Notes: generated by a model from the sequence alone, not told the origin. A DNA stretch of 43,153 nucleotides from UBA3774 sp045600025 (GCA_045600025.1 JAZRXC010000029.1:1-43153), one strand, 5' to 3'; positions 34,820 to 43,047 are shown, counted from the first letter of the stretch. Numbers and translations: made by a program.

Positions 34820-35800
34820 ATGCCGACATTTAGTATTATAGTACCTGTATATAAGACAGCTGATTACTTATCGAGATGCATATCAAGCATCTTGAATCAG
34901 ACATATGCAGATTTTGAACTCATACTTATTGATGATGGCTCACCCGATAGATGCCCTGCTATTTGTGATGAATACGCTTCACATGATACCCGTATAAAGG
35001 TAATTCATCACAATAATGGAGGCGTATCATCTGCTCGAAATTTTGGACTTAATACTGCAGCAGGAAGGTATATATGGTTTATTGATAGCGATGACTATAT
35101 AGAAAGCTTCGCACTTGAACAATTGTATATGGCGCAACAGAAAGCGGAGGCAGATATCTATTTCATTAACAGCAGAGGCATAGAAGAACTCAGCCTTGGA
35201 ACACTTGAAGAATTTTTTAAAAAGTATTATTTCACTTATGTAGTCGGATTTGGTCCATGGAATAAACTTTATAAAAAAGAAATTATTCAAAAGTATGGTT
35301 TGAGATTTGATACAGAGGAAACAATCGGAGAAGATTTGCTGTTTAACATAGCGTATTACAAAGTAATATATGGCACAGAAGAATTAAAAAAAGCCAGCTT
35401 TTTTATCGGAAAAGACTACTACATATACGACAGGAGAGAAGGCTCTGTTATGACAACTGCTTCACAGGACAGATTAAAGCAGCAGCTGCGGCTTTTTAAT
35501 AAGATCAACAATCTGTTGTCGGGTAGTATATCAAACGATAGCATGACATACTTTTTCACACTGCATCTGATATCAGGCATAAATCAATCTCGACTCGGAG
35601 GACTGACAGCAGTTCACTTTTCTGAGTTATTGCAACAATATGATTATAATAAATACTATTCTGAGTTTAAGAACATAGAAAAAGAATTTTTCAATAATGA
35701 GAGTGCTTCTGCATTAGGGAAAATCAGAGTGCATGTTTTTATTAAACTGCTGCAACTCGGGTATTACCAAAATGCCGGAAGACTTATGGGGTTAAGATGA
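34820..35800 (+). CDS. Glycosyltransferase, GT2 family (4)
   Basis: A 326-residue GT-A enzyme starting after an AGGAAG site. FSIIVPVYKTADYLSRCISS, LIDDGSPDRCPAICDEYA and FIDSDDYIESF (near 90) are the expected motifs; TIGEDLLFNIAYYK lies near 170. It resembles the enzyme at 32709-33710 in its first 110 residues. It overlaps the next GT2 gene by four bases. Sugar unknown. Confidence 0.92.
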   Translation: MPTFSIIVPVYKTADYLSRCISSILNQTYADFELILIDDGSPDRCPAICDEYASHDTRIKVIHHNNGGVSSARNFGLNTAAGRYIWFIDSDDYIESFALEQLYMAQQKAEADIYFINSRGIEELSLGTLEEFFKKYYFTYVVGFGPWNKLYKKEIIQKYGLRFDTEETIGEDLLFNIAYYKVIYGTEELKKASFFIGKDYYIYDRREGSVMTTASQDRLKQQLRLFNKINNLLSGSISNDSMTYFFTLHLISGINQSRLGGLTAVHFSELLQQYDYNKYYSEFKNIEKEFFNNESASALGKIRVHVFIKLLQLGYYQNAGRLMGLR

Positions 35801-36735
35801 TAGGCGTTTCCGAAGAAAGACCATTAGTATCATATGTGGTAACAACATACAATATAGAAAAGTATGTAGAGGAAGCGGTACGATGCGCTTTTGCTCAGAC
35901 ATATTCACCATTGGAAATTGTATTATCGGATGACTGCTCAACAGATAATACTTTTGAGATAATGAAAAAAATGGCGGAAGAATATCAAGGGCCTCATACT
36001 ATTGTTCTCAACAGAAACGAGAAAAACCTTGGTATAGCCAAACATATGAATAAAGCCTATCTTGAGCTTGCCTCGGGCGAGATAATAGTTGCTGCTCATG
36101 GAGATGATATATCTTTACCGGAGCGTACAGAAAAATCTTATGAATTTTTAAAGCAGAATCCTCAAGTAACCGCAGTGTCATTTAGTTTAGACGCCTTTAA
36201 CGATAAAGGAGATTACCTAAAAGAACACAGCGCAGTTGTGGGTTCAATTCATAAGTATAGTTTTTCAACCGGCGGAAATATTCCTGCTCCTTCAAGGGCA
36301 TTTTATAAGAGAGTAATGGAAACATTTGGACCGCTCAATGATGATTGTCCGACTGAAGACGAATTGATATCATTTCGTGCTTTGCTGCTCGGGGAAAACG
36401 TATTTTTGCCGGAACATATGGTTAAGTATAGAAAACACGAAGGCAGTTCTTCTAATCCTGAAAACTTCGATAAATTTCCTTTGGAAAAAATACTGGCGCA
36501 ACAAGATGATGATATGAAAAAAGCGGTATCCTTAAATCTTATCACTGATGAACAAAGATTGGTTAGATATGAAGAAAAGTATAAATCAATGTGCATAAGG
36601 AAACAATATCGCATTTACTTTGCAAATAGAGATATAAAGTCACTATTTGCTTTATTAAAAAATCCATATCTTGATAATAAAACAAGAGCTGAATATATAT
36701 ATAAACATATAAAATATATGTGCCATTTTGAATGA
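35797..36735 (+). CDS. Glycosyltransferase, GT2 family (5)
   Basis: A 312-residue GT-A protein. LVSYVVTTYNIEKYVEEAVR, SDDCSTDNTFEI and VAAHGDDISLPERTEKSYEF (near 98-115) are clear; the DXD equivalent is HGDD. The sequence TEDELISFRALLLGE near 188 is the catalytic acidic region. It belongs to the chain-extending enzymes of the locus and lies 9 bp before the flippase gene. Sugar unknown. Confidence 0.92.
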   Translation: MIGVSEERPLVSYVVTTYNIEKYVEEAVRCAFAQTYSPLEIVLSDDCSTDNTFEIMKKMAEEYQGPHTIVLNRNEKNLGIAKHMNKAYLELASGEIIVAAHGDDISLPERTEKSYEFLKQNPQVTAVSFSLDAFNDKGDYLKEHSAVVGSIHKYSFSTGGNIPAPSRAFYKRVMETFGPLNDDCPTEDELISFRALLLGENVFLPEHMVKYRKHEGSSSNPENFDKFPLEKILAQQDDDMKKAVSLNLITDEQRLVRYEEKYKSMCIRKQYRIYFANRDIKSLFALLKNPYLDNKTRAEYIYKHIKYMCHFE

Positions 36736-36744
36736 TATAGTGCA

Positions 36745-38274
36745 TTGAAGAAAAAAAGAAGTTTTTACAATATAACGATAGGCATAGGAAGCCAATTAAT
36801 TACGATAATACTGGGTGTAATAATACCCAGGTTATTCATATTAAACTACGGCTCTGAAGTTAATGGTTTTTTGGGTTCTATAAGCCAGATTTTTGCATAC
36901 TTCGCATTGTTGGAAGCCGGTGTTGGTGCAGCTACTGTGCAGGCGCTATATGCACCTGTCGGCAAAAATAACAAAAATGAAATAAACGGAATCCTGGCAG
37001 CAACAGACCATTATTATAAAAAAACCGGTAAGATATACTTATTGGCTGTAGTAGCATTAGCAGTAGTATATCCGCTCGTTATTAATTCAGATATTAGTTT
37101 TACTACAATGTCACTCATTATACTATTTAATGGTATACCGGGCGTTATTAGTTACTACTATCAAGGAAAATACTCACTGCTATTATCTGCCGAAGGGAAA
37201 AACTATATTACTACTGCCTTGGGCTTTGCTGCATCAACAGTAATAAGTATATTAAAAATAGTACTGATGGCAATGGGATTTGATGTCCTTGCAATACAAT
37301 TTGTATATTTGGTAGTAAGCCTGCTGAAAACACTCCTTTTTGCAATATATATTAACAGAAAATATAGATGGATTAATTTACGAGTAAAAGCTGATTTTAA
37401 GGCAATAGAGCAGAAGAACTCTGCATTTGTAAATCAAATCTGCGATATGGTTTTTCGCAATACAGATATGATTGTTCTCGCAATCTTTTGTGACTTAAGA
37501 GTTGTCAGTGTATACTCGATGTATACACTGCTTTATTCCATGATTAGGACAGCACTTGACTATGTTTCTCAAGGTTTTTCGTTTATTATGGGGCAGGAAT
37601 ATAATAATGATATTGAGCACTACAAAAAGTTGCATGACCTATATGAAACCTATAGAATGGCACTTGTATTTGCTTTATACAATGTTGCTTTGATATTTAT
37701 CCTCCCCTTTATGAAGCTATATACTGCCGGAGTATATGATATTAATTACATCGACGAAATAGTGGCAGTGTTGTTTGCGGTATATTATCTGCTTACGGGG
37801 GCGCGAGCATGCGCTTCTGATCTGATAAACTATGCCCAGCATTTTAGGTTAACAAAGAACAGATGTATTGCAGAAGCGACTATCAATATTGTTGTTTCGA
37901 TTATTGCGGTAATTAAGTTGGGAATATATGGCGTGCTAATCGGGACAATTGTTGCACTCTTATATCGAATGAATGATATGATTATCTACGCCAACAATAA
38001 AATACTTAAAAGGGGAGCGTGGGTTACTTATCGGAAGGTATTAACTAATACTGCGGTTTTTCTTGTAGTAACATTTATTGCTAAATTTATCCCGTGGCAG
38101 CTGGATACATATTGGAAGATAATTGCATATTCTGGATTGAGTTGTGTAATTATCTTGGCAGTTTATTTTTTCGTAGCTTCTATTGTGAATGTTGATTCTT
38201 TTAGACTGTTAAAAACATATGTTAAGAGAGAAAAACTCAACCGTAAAAATAATAGAAACGGATCAGTTGAATGA
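36745..38274 (+). CDS. Polysaccharide flippase (Wzx-type, MATE-like)
   Basis: A 509-residue protein with about 12-14 membrane helices. The start is TTG (MKKKRSFYNITIGIGSQLIT) with no obvious ribosome site; coupling to the preceding gene may help. The first segments (IILGVIIPRLFILNYGSEVNG) have the PST/Wzx pattern, and a basic cytoplasmic tail (KREKLNRKNNRN) closes it. It moves lipid-linked repeat units to the outer face, where EpsG would polymerize them. It is the last gene of the tightly packed block. Confidence 0.92.
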   Translation: MKKKRSFYNITIGIGSQLITIILGVIIPRLFILNYGSEVNGFLGSISQIFAYFALLEAGVGAATVQALYAPVGKNNKNEINGILAATDHYYKKTGKIYLLAVVALAVVYPLVINSDISFTTMSLIILFNGIPGVISYYYQGKYSLLLSAEGKNYITTALGFAASTVISILKIVLMAMGFDVLAIQFVYLVVSLLKTLLFAIYINRKYRWINLRVKADFKAIEQKNSAFVNQICDMVFRNTDMIVLAIFCDLRVVSVYSMYTLLYSMIRTALDYVSQGFSFIMGQEYNNDIEHYKKLHDLYETYRMALVFALYNVALIFILPFMKLYTAGVYDINYIDEIVAVLFAVYYLLTGARACASDLINYAQHFRLTKNRCIAEATINIVVSIIAVIKLGIYGVLIGTIVALLYRMNDMIIYANNKILKRGAWVTYRKVLTNTAVFLVVTFIAKFIPWQLDTYWKIIAYSGLSCVIILAVYFFVASIVNVDSFRLLKTYVKREKLNRKNNRNGSVE

Positions 38275-38394
38275 TTCATTTATTCTACAATGATAGTGCT
38301 TTGTTAGGCTAATGATGTTAAAGCATGCGTACGGAATATAATATATAGAAGTTAAAAGTTTTTAGGAGATTCCATACAGAGGAGAAGTTGATTG
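38275..38394 (+). promoter_or_regulatory. Gap before the DUF6625 gene with a possible promoter
   Basis: The 120-bp gap is larger than others in the locus. It contains a perfect TATAAT at 38337-38342, but no convincing -35 at 17 bp, and a GGAG ribosome site before the next gene. The last gene may have its own transcript. No terminator-like hairpin follows the flippase gene. Confidence 0.3.
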
Positions 38395-39396
38395 ATGGTA
38401 AAAATAGCTTTTGTTATTCCATATTTTGGCGCGTTACCAAGTTTTTTTGATGTGTTTTTGTCAACCTGCTCACACAACAAAACAATAGATTTCTTGCTAT
38501 TCACCGATCAAAATCTCGATTCGTATAAACTGCCGGAGAATGTTGTTAAACATACAATGACATTTGCAGATGCAGTAAGATTATATAAAGCTCGACTCGG
38601 AAGTTCTATTGCATTAAATAAACCGTATAAATTGTGCGATTTTAAGCCTGCAATTGGATATATTTATGAAGACTATTTGAGACAATACGATTGGTGGGGA
38701 CATATTGATATCGATACTGTTTTGGGTGATTTGCGGGCGTTTTTAAGCGATGAATTATTCCAAAAATATGATAAGATAGGCGTATCTGGTTCATGCTCGC
38801 TGTATCGAAACGACCAGTCAATTAATTGTCTTTTTAAAAAATCAAAGTATGGGGCTCAACGATGGGAAGAAGTTTTAAGTGATAGCATTAATAGAGGATA
38901 TGATGAATATTGGTCATGGACCCGTGAGGATAAAAAAGATACAATAAACGATATATTGAAAAAAGAAAATGTAACAATATATAATTTTAGCGATTTTTTC
39001 GATGTTCGAACCTTTTATGATAATTTGTATCGAGTTTGTTTTGATGGGAAGATATGGCATCGTTATAAAAAAGTGTCATTTGGCCTAGTTGAGAATGGCA
39101 AAGCTTATTGTATCACAAAGGATAATGGGAAATGGAACAGAGAAGAAGTTGCATATATTCATTTTCAAAAACGTATTATGGATAGCAGTAGCTATTTAGG
39201 AGGAGATATACTGTGTGTGCCTAATCGTTTTATTTCTTACGATAGTGCCAACAAAAGACTTCTTGAAAAGTGGTGGAGAAAGTCAATGATACATAAAGTG
39301 ATAGATTATTCAAGAATGAAATATTTGTTTAAAAAAACAAAATACAAATTGGCAGAAAAGACTTACTCATTACGGCATAGAAAAAAGATGATATAA
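38395..39396 (+). CDS. DUF6625-family putative glycosyltransferase
   Basis: A 333-residue protein that fits the DUF6625 family, a putative GT-A glycosyltransferase group of surface polysaccharide loci. Key parts are MVKIAFVIPYFGALPSFFDVF, FLLFTD, NKPYKLCDFKPAIGYIYEDY, and WWGHIDIDTVLGDL (near 105), where the DID acts as the DXD motif; a conserved WHRYKK and IHFQKR come later. ATG 38395 is preferred; TTG 38392 is the alternative. It is separated from the flippase by 120 bp and has low GC. The product may add a terminal residue. Confidence 0.78.
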   Translation: MVKIAFVIPYFGALPSFFDVFLSTCSHNKTIDFLLFTDQNLDSYKLPENVVKHTMTFADAVRLYKARLGSSIALNKPYKLCDFKPAIGYIYEDYLRQYDWWGHIDIDTVLGDLRAFLSDELFQKYDKIGVSGSCSLYRNDQSINCLFKKSKYGAQRWEEVLSDSINRGYDEYWSWTREDKKDTINDILKKENVTIYNFSDFFDVRTFYDNLYRVCFDGKIWHRYKKVSFGLVENGKAYCITKDNGKWNREEVAYIHFQKRIMDSSSYLGGDILCVPNRFISYDSANKRLLEKWWRKSMIHKVIDYSRMKYLFKKTKYKLAEKTYSLRHRKKMI

Positions 39397-39457
39397 TTGA
39401 ATTGTTGAGCAATTGCATTCAGAATACTGTGCAAAGTTATATCAAATATGTTAGATT

Positions 39458-39538
39458 CTATTGATTATTCGCACCCTCGCCCATTCTCCTCAAATATTCC
39501 TCAACATTAATGTACTTTATATCTTTGACTGTTTTAGT
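39458..39538 (-). pseudogene. C-terminal remnant of an AAA/PD-(D/E)XK ATPase gene
   Basis: On the minus strand this piece reads TKTVKDIKYINVEEYLRRMG and ends GEGANNQ-stop (stop codon at 39460-39458). The last residues of the intact gene at 40997-42727 read KKAGDIKYINVEEYLKGLGV. The DNA is also alike (ATTCCTCAACATTAATGTAC in both). The rest of the gene is absent; homology ends near 39538, where the phased repeats begin. It is a relic of another copy of this ATPase family. Confidence 0.7.
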
Positions 39539-39548
39539 TGAATATGAA

Positions 39549-39765
39549 TATTCCAGTGCGATGAAATCGCCAGTCCGGTAATTCGAAAATCATGTTTCCG
39601 GGTTATGGAAATCACCGCTTCCGGTGATTCACTGCAACCCTTTCCGGTCATTGGTTGCCCCTCTTTCCGAAGCAGGCTGTAGGTAGTACTAATAGTTATC
39701 TTTCGGATATCGTTATTCCTTTCATGACTGAGTATTCCAGCCGGTAGGATAGCATCGGTCCGGAT
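39549..39765 (+). repeat. 23-bp-phased TCCGG repeats, possible decayed IS end
   Basis: The motif T(T)TCCGG occurs at 39574, 39597, 39620, 39643 and 39666 (TCCG positions), each exactly 23 bp apart, with only partial similarity between motifs. TATTCCAG followed about 24 bp later by GTCCGG occurs at both sides (39549 and 39733). Multiple spaced repeats of this size occur at ends of IS21-like elements, but no transposase is present, so this origin is only a suggestion. Confidence 0.6.
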
Positions 39766-39778
39766 TTAGGAAATCAAT

Positions 39779-39808
39779 GGCAGACTTAACGGTCTGCCGT
39801 TTTCTTTT
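39779..39808 (+). terminator. Rho-independent terminator
   Basis: The stem GGCAGAC/GTCTGCC with a short TTAACG loop is followed by GTTTTCTTTT. It insulates the downstream gene from plus-strand transcription of the polysaccharide locus. Confidence 0.75.
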
Positions 39809-39832
39809 CCTGAGATAATTGGAATAAAAAAG

Positions 39833-39890
39833 TTTAAAACAATTATCTTTTGATTTAAAACAATTATCTCGGAGTTTAAAACAATTATTT
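39833..39890 (+). repeat. Three 21-bp direct repeats (TTTAAAACAATTATCT), candidate operator
   Basis: TTTAAAACAATTAT begins at 39833, 39854 and 39875, exactly 21 bp apart (two helical turns), and a degenerate fourth unit (TTAAGGCAATTTA) overlaps the spacer at 39898. The array ends just before the TTGACA of the next gene. It is placed as an operator, probably for the winged-helix protein encoded immediately downstream. Confidence 0.75.
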
Positions 39891-39891
39891 C

Positions 39892-39920
39892 TTGACATTA
39901 AGGCAATTTAACACTATCTT
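39892..39920 (+). promoter_or_regulatory. Promoter of the wHTH-ATPase gene (TTGACA - 17 bp - TATCTT)
   Basis: A consensus TTGACA (39892-39897) and TATCTT (39915-39920) are 17 bp apart. Transcription would start near 39927, right at the GAGAGGTGG ribosome site, leaving a leader of only about 15 bases. Confidence 0.75.
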
Positions 39921-39941
39921 TATAACGAGAGGTGGTAAAAA

Positions 39942-40964
39942 ATGAAATTTGCCGTTGATAAAAAAGAAACAATCAAACAGTACCTGCTGGAAAAAATATC
40001 GCAGCATACACCCTCGGTGTCCAAGTTGGTTGCCGAAGTATTTGAAGTAAATCCCTCTACGGTTCATTCATACATTAATGAGCTTGAACAGGAGAATGTG
40101 ATAAGGAGAATAAAAAGAGGCGAGTATGAACTGATTACCCGCAGCTTTACATACGATTTAAGTCGCGCAAATGGTGATCTTGACAGTGATACGTATGCTT
40201 ATGATAAGTGCATGGAAGAGCACATCAAGAACCTGGACAAAAATGTGATTGATATCTGGTATTACGTTTTTTCTGAGATGACCAACAATGTTATGGACCA
40301 TTCGCTGGCTGAACACGCAAGGGTTATCATAGAACAGGATGTATTAACAACAAGAGCATATATTATAGATGACGGTATCGGAATATTCAGAAAGATTCAG
40401 GAGTATTTCAAACTTGATTCGCTTGATGATGCAATCGGAGAGTTATTTAAAGGCAAGACGACTACCGATTCTAAAAATCATTCCGGAGAAGGAATTTTCT
40501 TCAGTTCCAAACTTATGGATGAGTTTATCATCATATCAGCCGGAAAAGTATTTACCCATAACAAATATGATGACAGTATGATAGCGGATATAACACCATA
40601 CGAAATATCCGGTACCTGCGTCTATATGAGCTTGTCAAATCACAGCAATAAGACGGCAAAAGAAGTGTTTGACAGATTCGCAGATGTAGACGAAGGCTTC
40701 TTCAAAACTCAGATACCCGTCAAAAATATATTTGACACATCACCGGTCTCGAGATCACAGGCGAGACGCCTGTGTAACCGTCTTGACAAGTTCAAGGAAG
40801 TCATCTTTGATTTTGACGGGGTGTCGTGGATGGGACAGGGCTTTGCGCATCAGCTGTTCGTTATATTTGCGGGCAATAATCCGGAGATAAAGCTTACTCC
40901 TGTCAATATGAATGAAGCAGTGACTGCGATGTATCGGCATGTTGTATCGACAAGCGGAAAATAG
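39942..40964 (+). CDS. Winged-helix / GHKL ATPase / STAS-like (DUF4325) fusion protein
   Basis: A 340-residue protein of three parts. Residues 8-65 are a winged helix (VSKLVAEVFEVNPSTVHSYI, then an Arg/Lys-rich wing). Residues 100-225 are a GHKL ATPase with N box SEMTNNVMDHS (near 111-121), G1 DDGIGIF (near 143) and G2 HSGEGIFFSS (near 179). Residues 235-335 are DUF4325, STAS-like, with the signature IFDFDGVSWMGQGFAHQLF. The domains resemble an anti-sigma kinase and its antagonist in one chain with a DNA-binding head, but the STAS phospho-Ser is absent. The substrate is unknown. The strong ribosome site, short leader and 21-bp repeats suggest autoregulation. Confidence 0.85.
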   Translation: MKFAVDKKETIKQYLLEKISQHTPSVSKLVAEVFEVNPSTVHSYINELEQENVIRRIKRGEYELITRSFTYDLSRANGDLDSDTYAYDKCMEEHIKNLDKNVIDIWYYVFSEMTNNVMDHSLAEHARVIIEQDVLTTRAYIIDDGIGIFRKIQEYFKLDSLDDAIGELFKGKTTTDSKNHSGEGIFFSSKLMDEFIIISAGKVFTHNKYDDSMIADITPYEISGTCVYMSLSNHSNKTAKEVFDRFADVDEGFFKTQIPVKNIFDTSPVSRSQARRLCNRLDKFKEVIFDFDGVSWMGQGFAHQLFVIFAGNNPEIKLTPVNMNEAVTAMYRHVVSTSGK

Positions 40965-40996
40965 CATCTCCGGCGAGAGGGTAGGATTTGAGGGAC

Positions 40997-42727
40997 TTAC
41001 ACGCCCAGCCCCTTCAAATATTCCTCAACATTAATGTACTTAATATCTCCGGCTTTTTTAGTCTTGCCGCGGTATATTACGCAGCGGTCTGTAATCTCTC
41101 CGAACCGGCTTGCAATCAGCGTAAGCCGCGCCTCATCACGCAGATATTTGCTTTGATTCTTATCTGATTTATCACTGTGTTTTATCTCATACAAGTTGCA
41201 GGTATTGGTATGGCGGTTATATATCACCATATCTATCTCGCCTCCGTCATCAAACTTGAATTTGAAGACGTCACTGCTCCGGCGGGCAGCGCTTGTCTCA
41301 AAAAGAACTATATCCTCCAGCATGCGTCCTTTTACATCCTCGAGTATCTTGCTCGCGATATACGTCTTCTCGCTTTCTGAGCGCGTGGCGAAATATTCAT
41401 CCTGCATCAGCGAGTAGACGAGTGCCTTGGCTATGCTATAACGCATACCGGGCTGGGTAAATACAGTGTGCCACTGCATGCTGCCCGTCTCATACCGCTC
41501 ACAATAGGAGCCAATCAGGTCAAGCCTATATAAATATGATCTGATTTTGTCTATGTGTTCCTGAGTGACAGGAACAGTCAGCTCGGATTTTTCTTTTATG
41601 TCAATCAGCGCCTTCAGCCTATCTGTTACCGCCTGCTCATCTACGTCATAGAGTACATGCGCTGCGTCGCTTGGATAATCGTGCAGCAATAGCTGCCTTG
41701 CCGACCCGAGATCATGCGATCTGAAAGTTTCTTCAACAACACTGAGCAAAAACCTGTGATTCATGCTTTCGATAATTCTGTTTATGGCATTTGTAAGCTC
41801 ACCCTTATCATAGAGCTCGCGCAACTGATAAAATGCCTCACCGAAGCGTGTATTTCTTAATGTGTGCTGTATGTTGCGGCTAATCGAACTGTCAATGTAT
41901 TTTCGGGTGCTTTCCTCATCTCGGAAGGAGACCTCATCGTAAGTACGCTCCGGATCGCCGAAGCCCATATTTTCCATTCTAAGCGTCCCGCCGTATTCGA
42001 TATAAGAATCAACTGAAGTTATGCCGAGCAGGCGCGAATATTCCGCAAACGGGATAAATGATGTGTGTATCATTACGTGCCGGTCGTACAGCTCGTCGCT
42101 TCCTGCCATGGCAAATCCCAGCGAGTCTGTGCCGGATACAACTATCTTCATACCCATCGTGGCAAATATATCCGACAGAAGGGCGGCAGTTCCTATGAAG
42201 TCCTCCATCAGGGTGACTTCATCTATGAAGATGTATGTGAAGCCGTTTTTATACAGGGCTTCAAGGTCTTTTACCAGGAGTGACATATTGTCGGTGGTTT
42301 TGATTTTGATATAGGCCGTTTTTTCGAGGGGCAAATCACGTATCATTTGGAACAGGAGAGTTGTCTTGCCGGTCCTGCGCAGCCCGTACAGTATGGCAAT
42401 CCGGCCGTCATTTGCACTGTGCATGTATTGCCTGAGCGTGTTGAAGCAACTGCGCTTTTCATAACCTGCAACTATCGCGGTGAGCGCATTTAAATTATCG
42501 CCTGTTACGACGTTGGTATTATATGCGCTGTAAGCTGTAGCAGGTTCATGCGCATACAAGGCTTGTCCGTAGGCAAAAAGCCTGCGATAGACGGAGTGAT
42601 ATTTTGCGGTGCCGGCCTTGGCGGGAATGTTCTCATAATTCTGATAATTGCGGGTAGTCATGCCGAGGTATTCGGCGCACTCACTTTGGCTGAGACCCTT
42701 TGTAATACGAAGCTCTTTAAGTGTCAT
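40997..42727 (-). CDS. XRE-type HTH / AAA ATPase / PD-(D/E)XK-like fusion protein
   Basis: A 576-residue protein, start ATG 42727 after GCGAGGAG. An XRE-like helix-turn-helix at the N-terminus (LRITKGLSQSECAEYLGMTT, 5-30) precedes an AAA_14-type ATPase with Walker A GLRRTGKTT (near 117-125), Walker B YIFIDEV (near 163-169) and sensor VVSGTDSLG. The C-terminal DUF4143-like part has GEIDMVIYN...NLYEIKHS (near 495-515), a PD-(D/E)XK nuclease-like core. Related ATPases are abundant, often in several copies per genome; function is unknown, with defence or DNA-element roles proposed. It is convergent with the wHTH-ATPase gene, 32 bp apart, and a relic of a relative lies at 39458-39538. Confidence 0.88.
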   Translation of the reverse strand: MTLKELRITKGLSQSECAEYLGMTTRNYQNYENIPAKAGTAKYHSVYRRLFAYGQALYAHEPATAYSAYNTNVVTGDNLNALTAIVAGYEKRSCFNTLRQYMHSANDGRIAILYGLRRTGKTTLLFQMIRDLPLEKTAYIKIKTTDNMSLLVKDLEALYKNGFTYIFIDEVTLMEDFIGTAALLSDIFATMGMKIVVSGTDSLGFAMAGSDELYDRHVMIHTSFIPFAEYSRLLGITSVDSYIEYGGTLRMENMGFGDPERTYDEVSFRDEESTRKYIDSSISRNIQHTLRNTRFGEAFYQLRELYDKGELTNAINRIIESMNHRFLLSVVEETFRSHDLGSARQLLLHDYPSDAAHVLYDVDEQAVTDRLKALIDIKEKSELTVPVTQEHIDKIRSYLYRLDLIGSYCERYETGSMQWHTVFTQPGMRYSIAKALVYSLMQDEYFATRSESEKTYIASKILEDVKGRMLEDIVLFETSAARRSSDVFKFKFDDGGEIDMVIYNRHTNTCNLYEIKHSDKSDKNQSKYLRDEARLTLIASRFGEITDRCVIYRGKTKKAGDIKYINVEEYLKGLGV

Positions 42728-42745
42728 AATAATCTCCTCGCCTTC

Positions 42746-42774
42746 AGTATATATCTTAAAAGTACCTGGCGCAA
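42746..42774 (-). promoter_or_regulatory. Promoter of the XRE-AAA gene (TTGCGC - 17 bp - TATACT)
   Basis: On the minus strand TTGCGC (42774-42769) and TATACT (42751-42746) are 17 bp apart. The predicted start near 42739 gives a leader of about 12 bases holding the GAGGAG site, as short as the leader of the convergent gene. Confidence 0.65.
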
Positions 42775-42974
42775 TAGAAATTTCGTGTATATTTCGTGTT
42801 TTGTTCGTGCGAGGTGAGGGAATCTTGAAAAGTTCAAAAAATGCTCCCCAAAATATATTGAAAAGTTGGATATTTTATGACAACAACATCCGCAAAGGTG
42901 AAGTGGACTACCTGATTTCGGGTGCTTTTCCCGTCTGATTGTTTAAAAATTCACACTCTATCGCTTTAAAGCGG

Positions 42975-43003
42975 TTTACAAGATAGATAGAGGTGAGTAT
43001 AAT
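42975..43003 (+). promoter_or_regulatory. Promoter-like sequence (TTTACA - 17 bp - TATAAT) pointing into the IS
   Basis: TTTACA (42975-42980) and a perfect TATAAT (42998-43003) are 17 bp apart on the plus strand. Downstream lies only the IS end, antisense to the transposase. It may be the promoter of a host gene interrupted by the insertion. Confidence 0.5.
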
Positions 43004-43015
43004 ATATTTTGTGTT

Positions 43016-43040
43016 TGCTCCTCTGTCAATAAATAGTACA
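43016..43040. repeat. Possible terminal inverted repeat of the IS3-family element
   Basis: TGCTCCTCTGTCAATAAATA begins with TG and contains GTCAA inward, as IS3-family (IS150-like) ends do, and it lies about 25 bp past the transposase stop codon. The other end is outside the window, so the assignment is tentative. Confidence 0.4.
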
Positions 43041-43047
43041 AATTAAA

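Larger units (their letters stand above)
39397..39941. other. 545-bp gene-free accessory region after the polysaccharide locus
   Basis: It contains, left to right, a C-terminal remnant of an ATPase gene (minus strand), a set of 23-bp-phased TCCGG repeats, a terminator, three 21-bp direct repeats and a promoter for the next gene. Frames through the phased repeats are artefacts: the 23-bp period is not a multiple of three. Confidence 0.7.

Noticed and set aside
39458..39655. Small minus-strand frame joining the phased repeats to the ATPase remnant
   Set aside because: The repeat period (23 bp) is not a multiple of three, so the apparent peptide from the repeat part is an artefact; only the C-terminal remnant is meaningful.
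39574..39689. Possible CRISPR array
   Set aside because: Only a 5-7-base motif is conserved at 23-bp spacing; there is no 24-40-base repeat, no unique spacers of fixed length and no cas gene.
42648..42938. 96-codon plus-strand frame near the right edge
   Set aside because: It overlaps the start of the ATPase gene on the other strand and has no recognisable domain or ribosome site.
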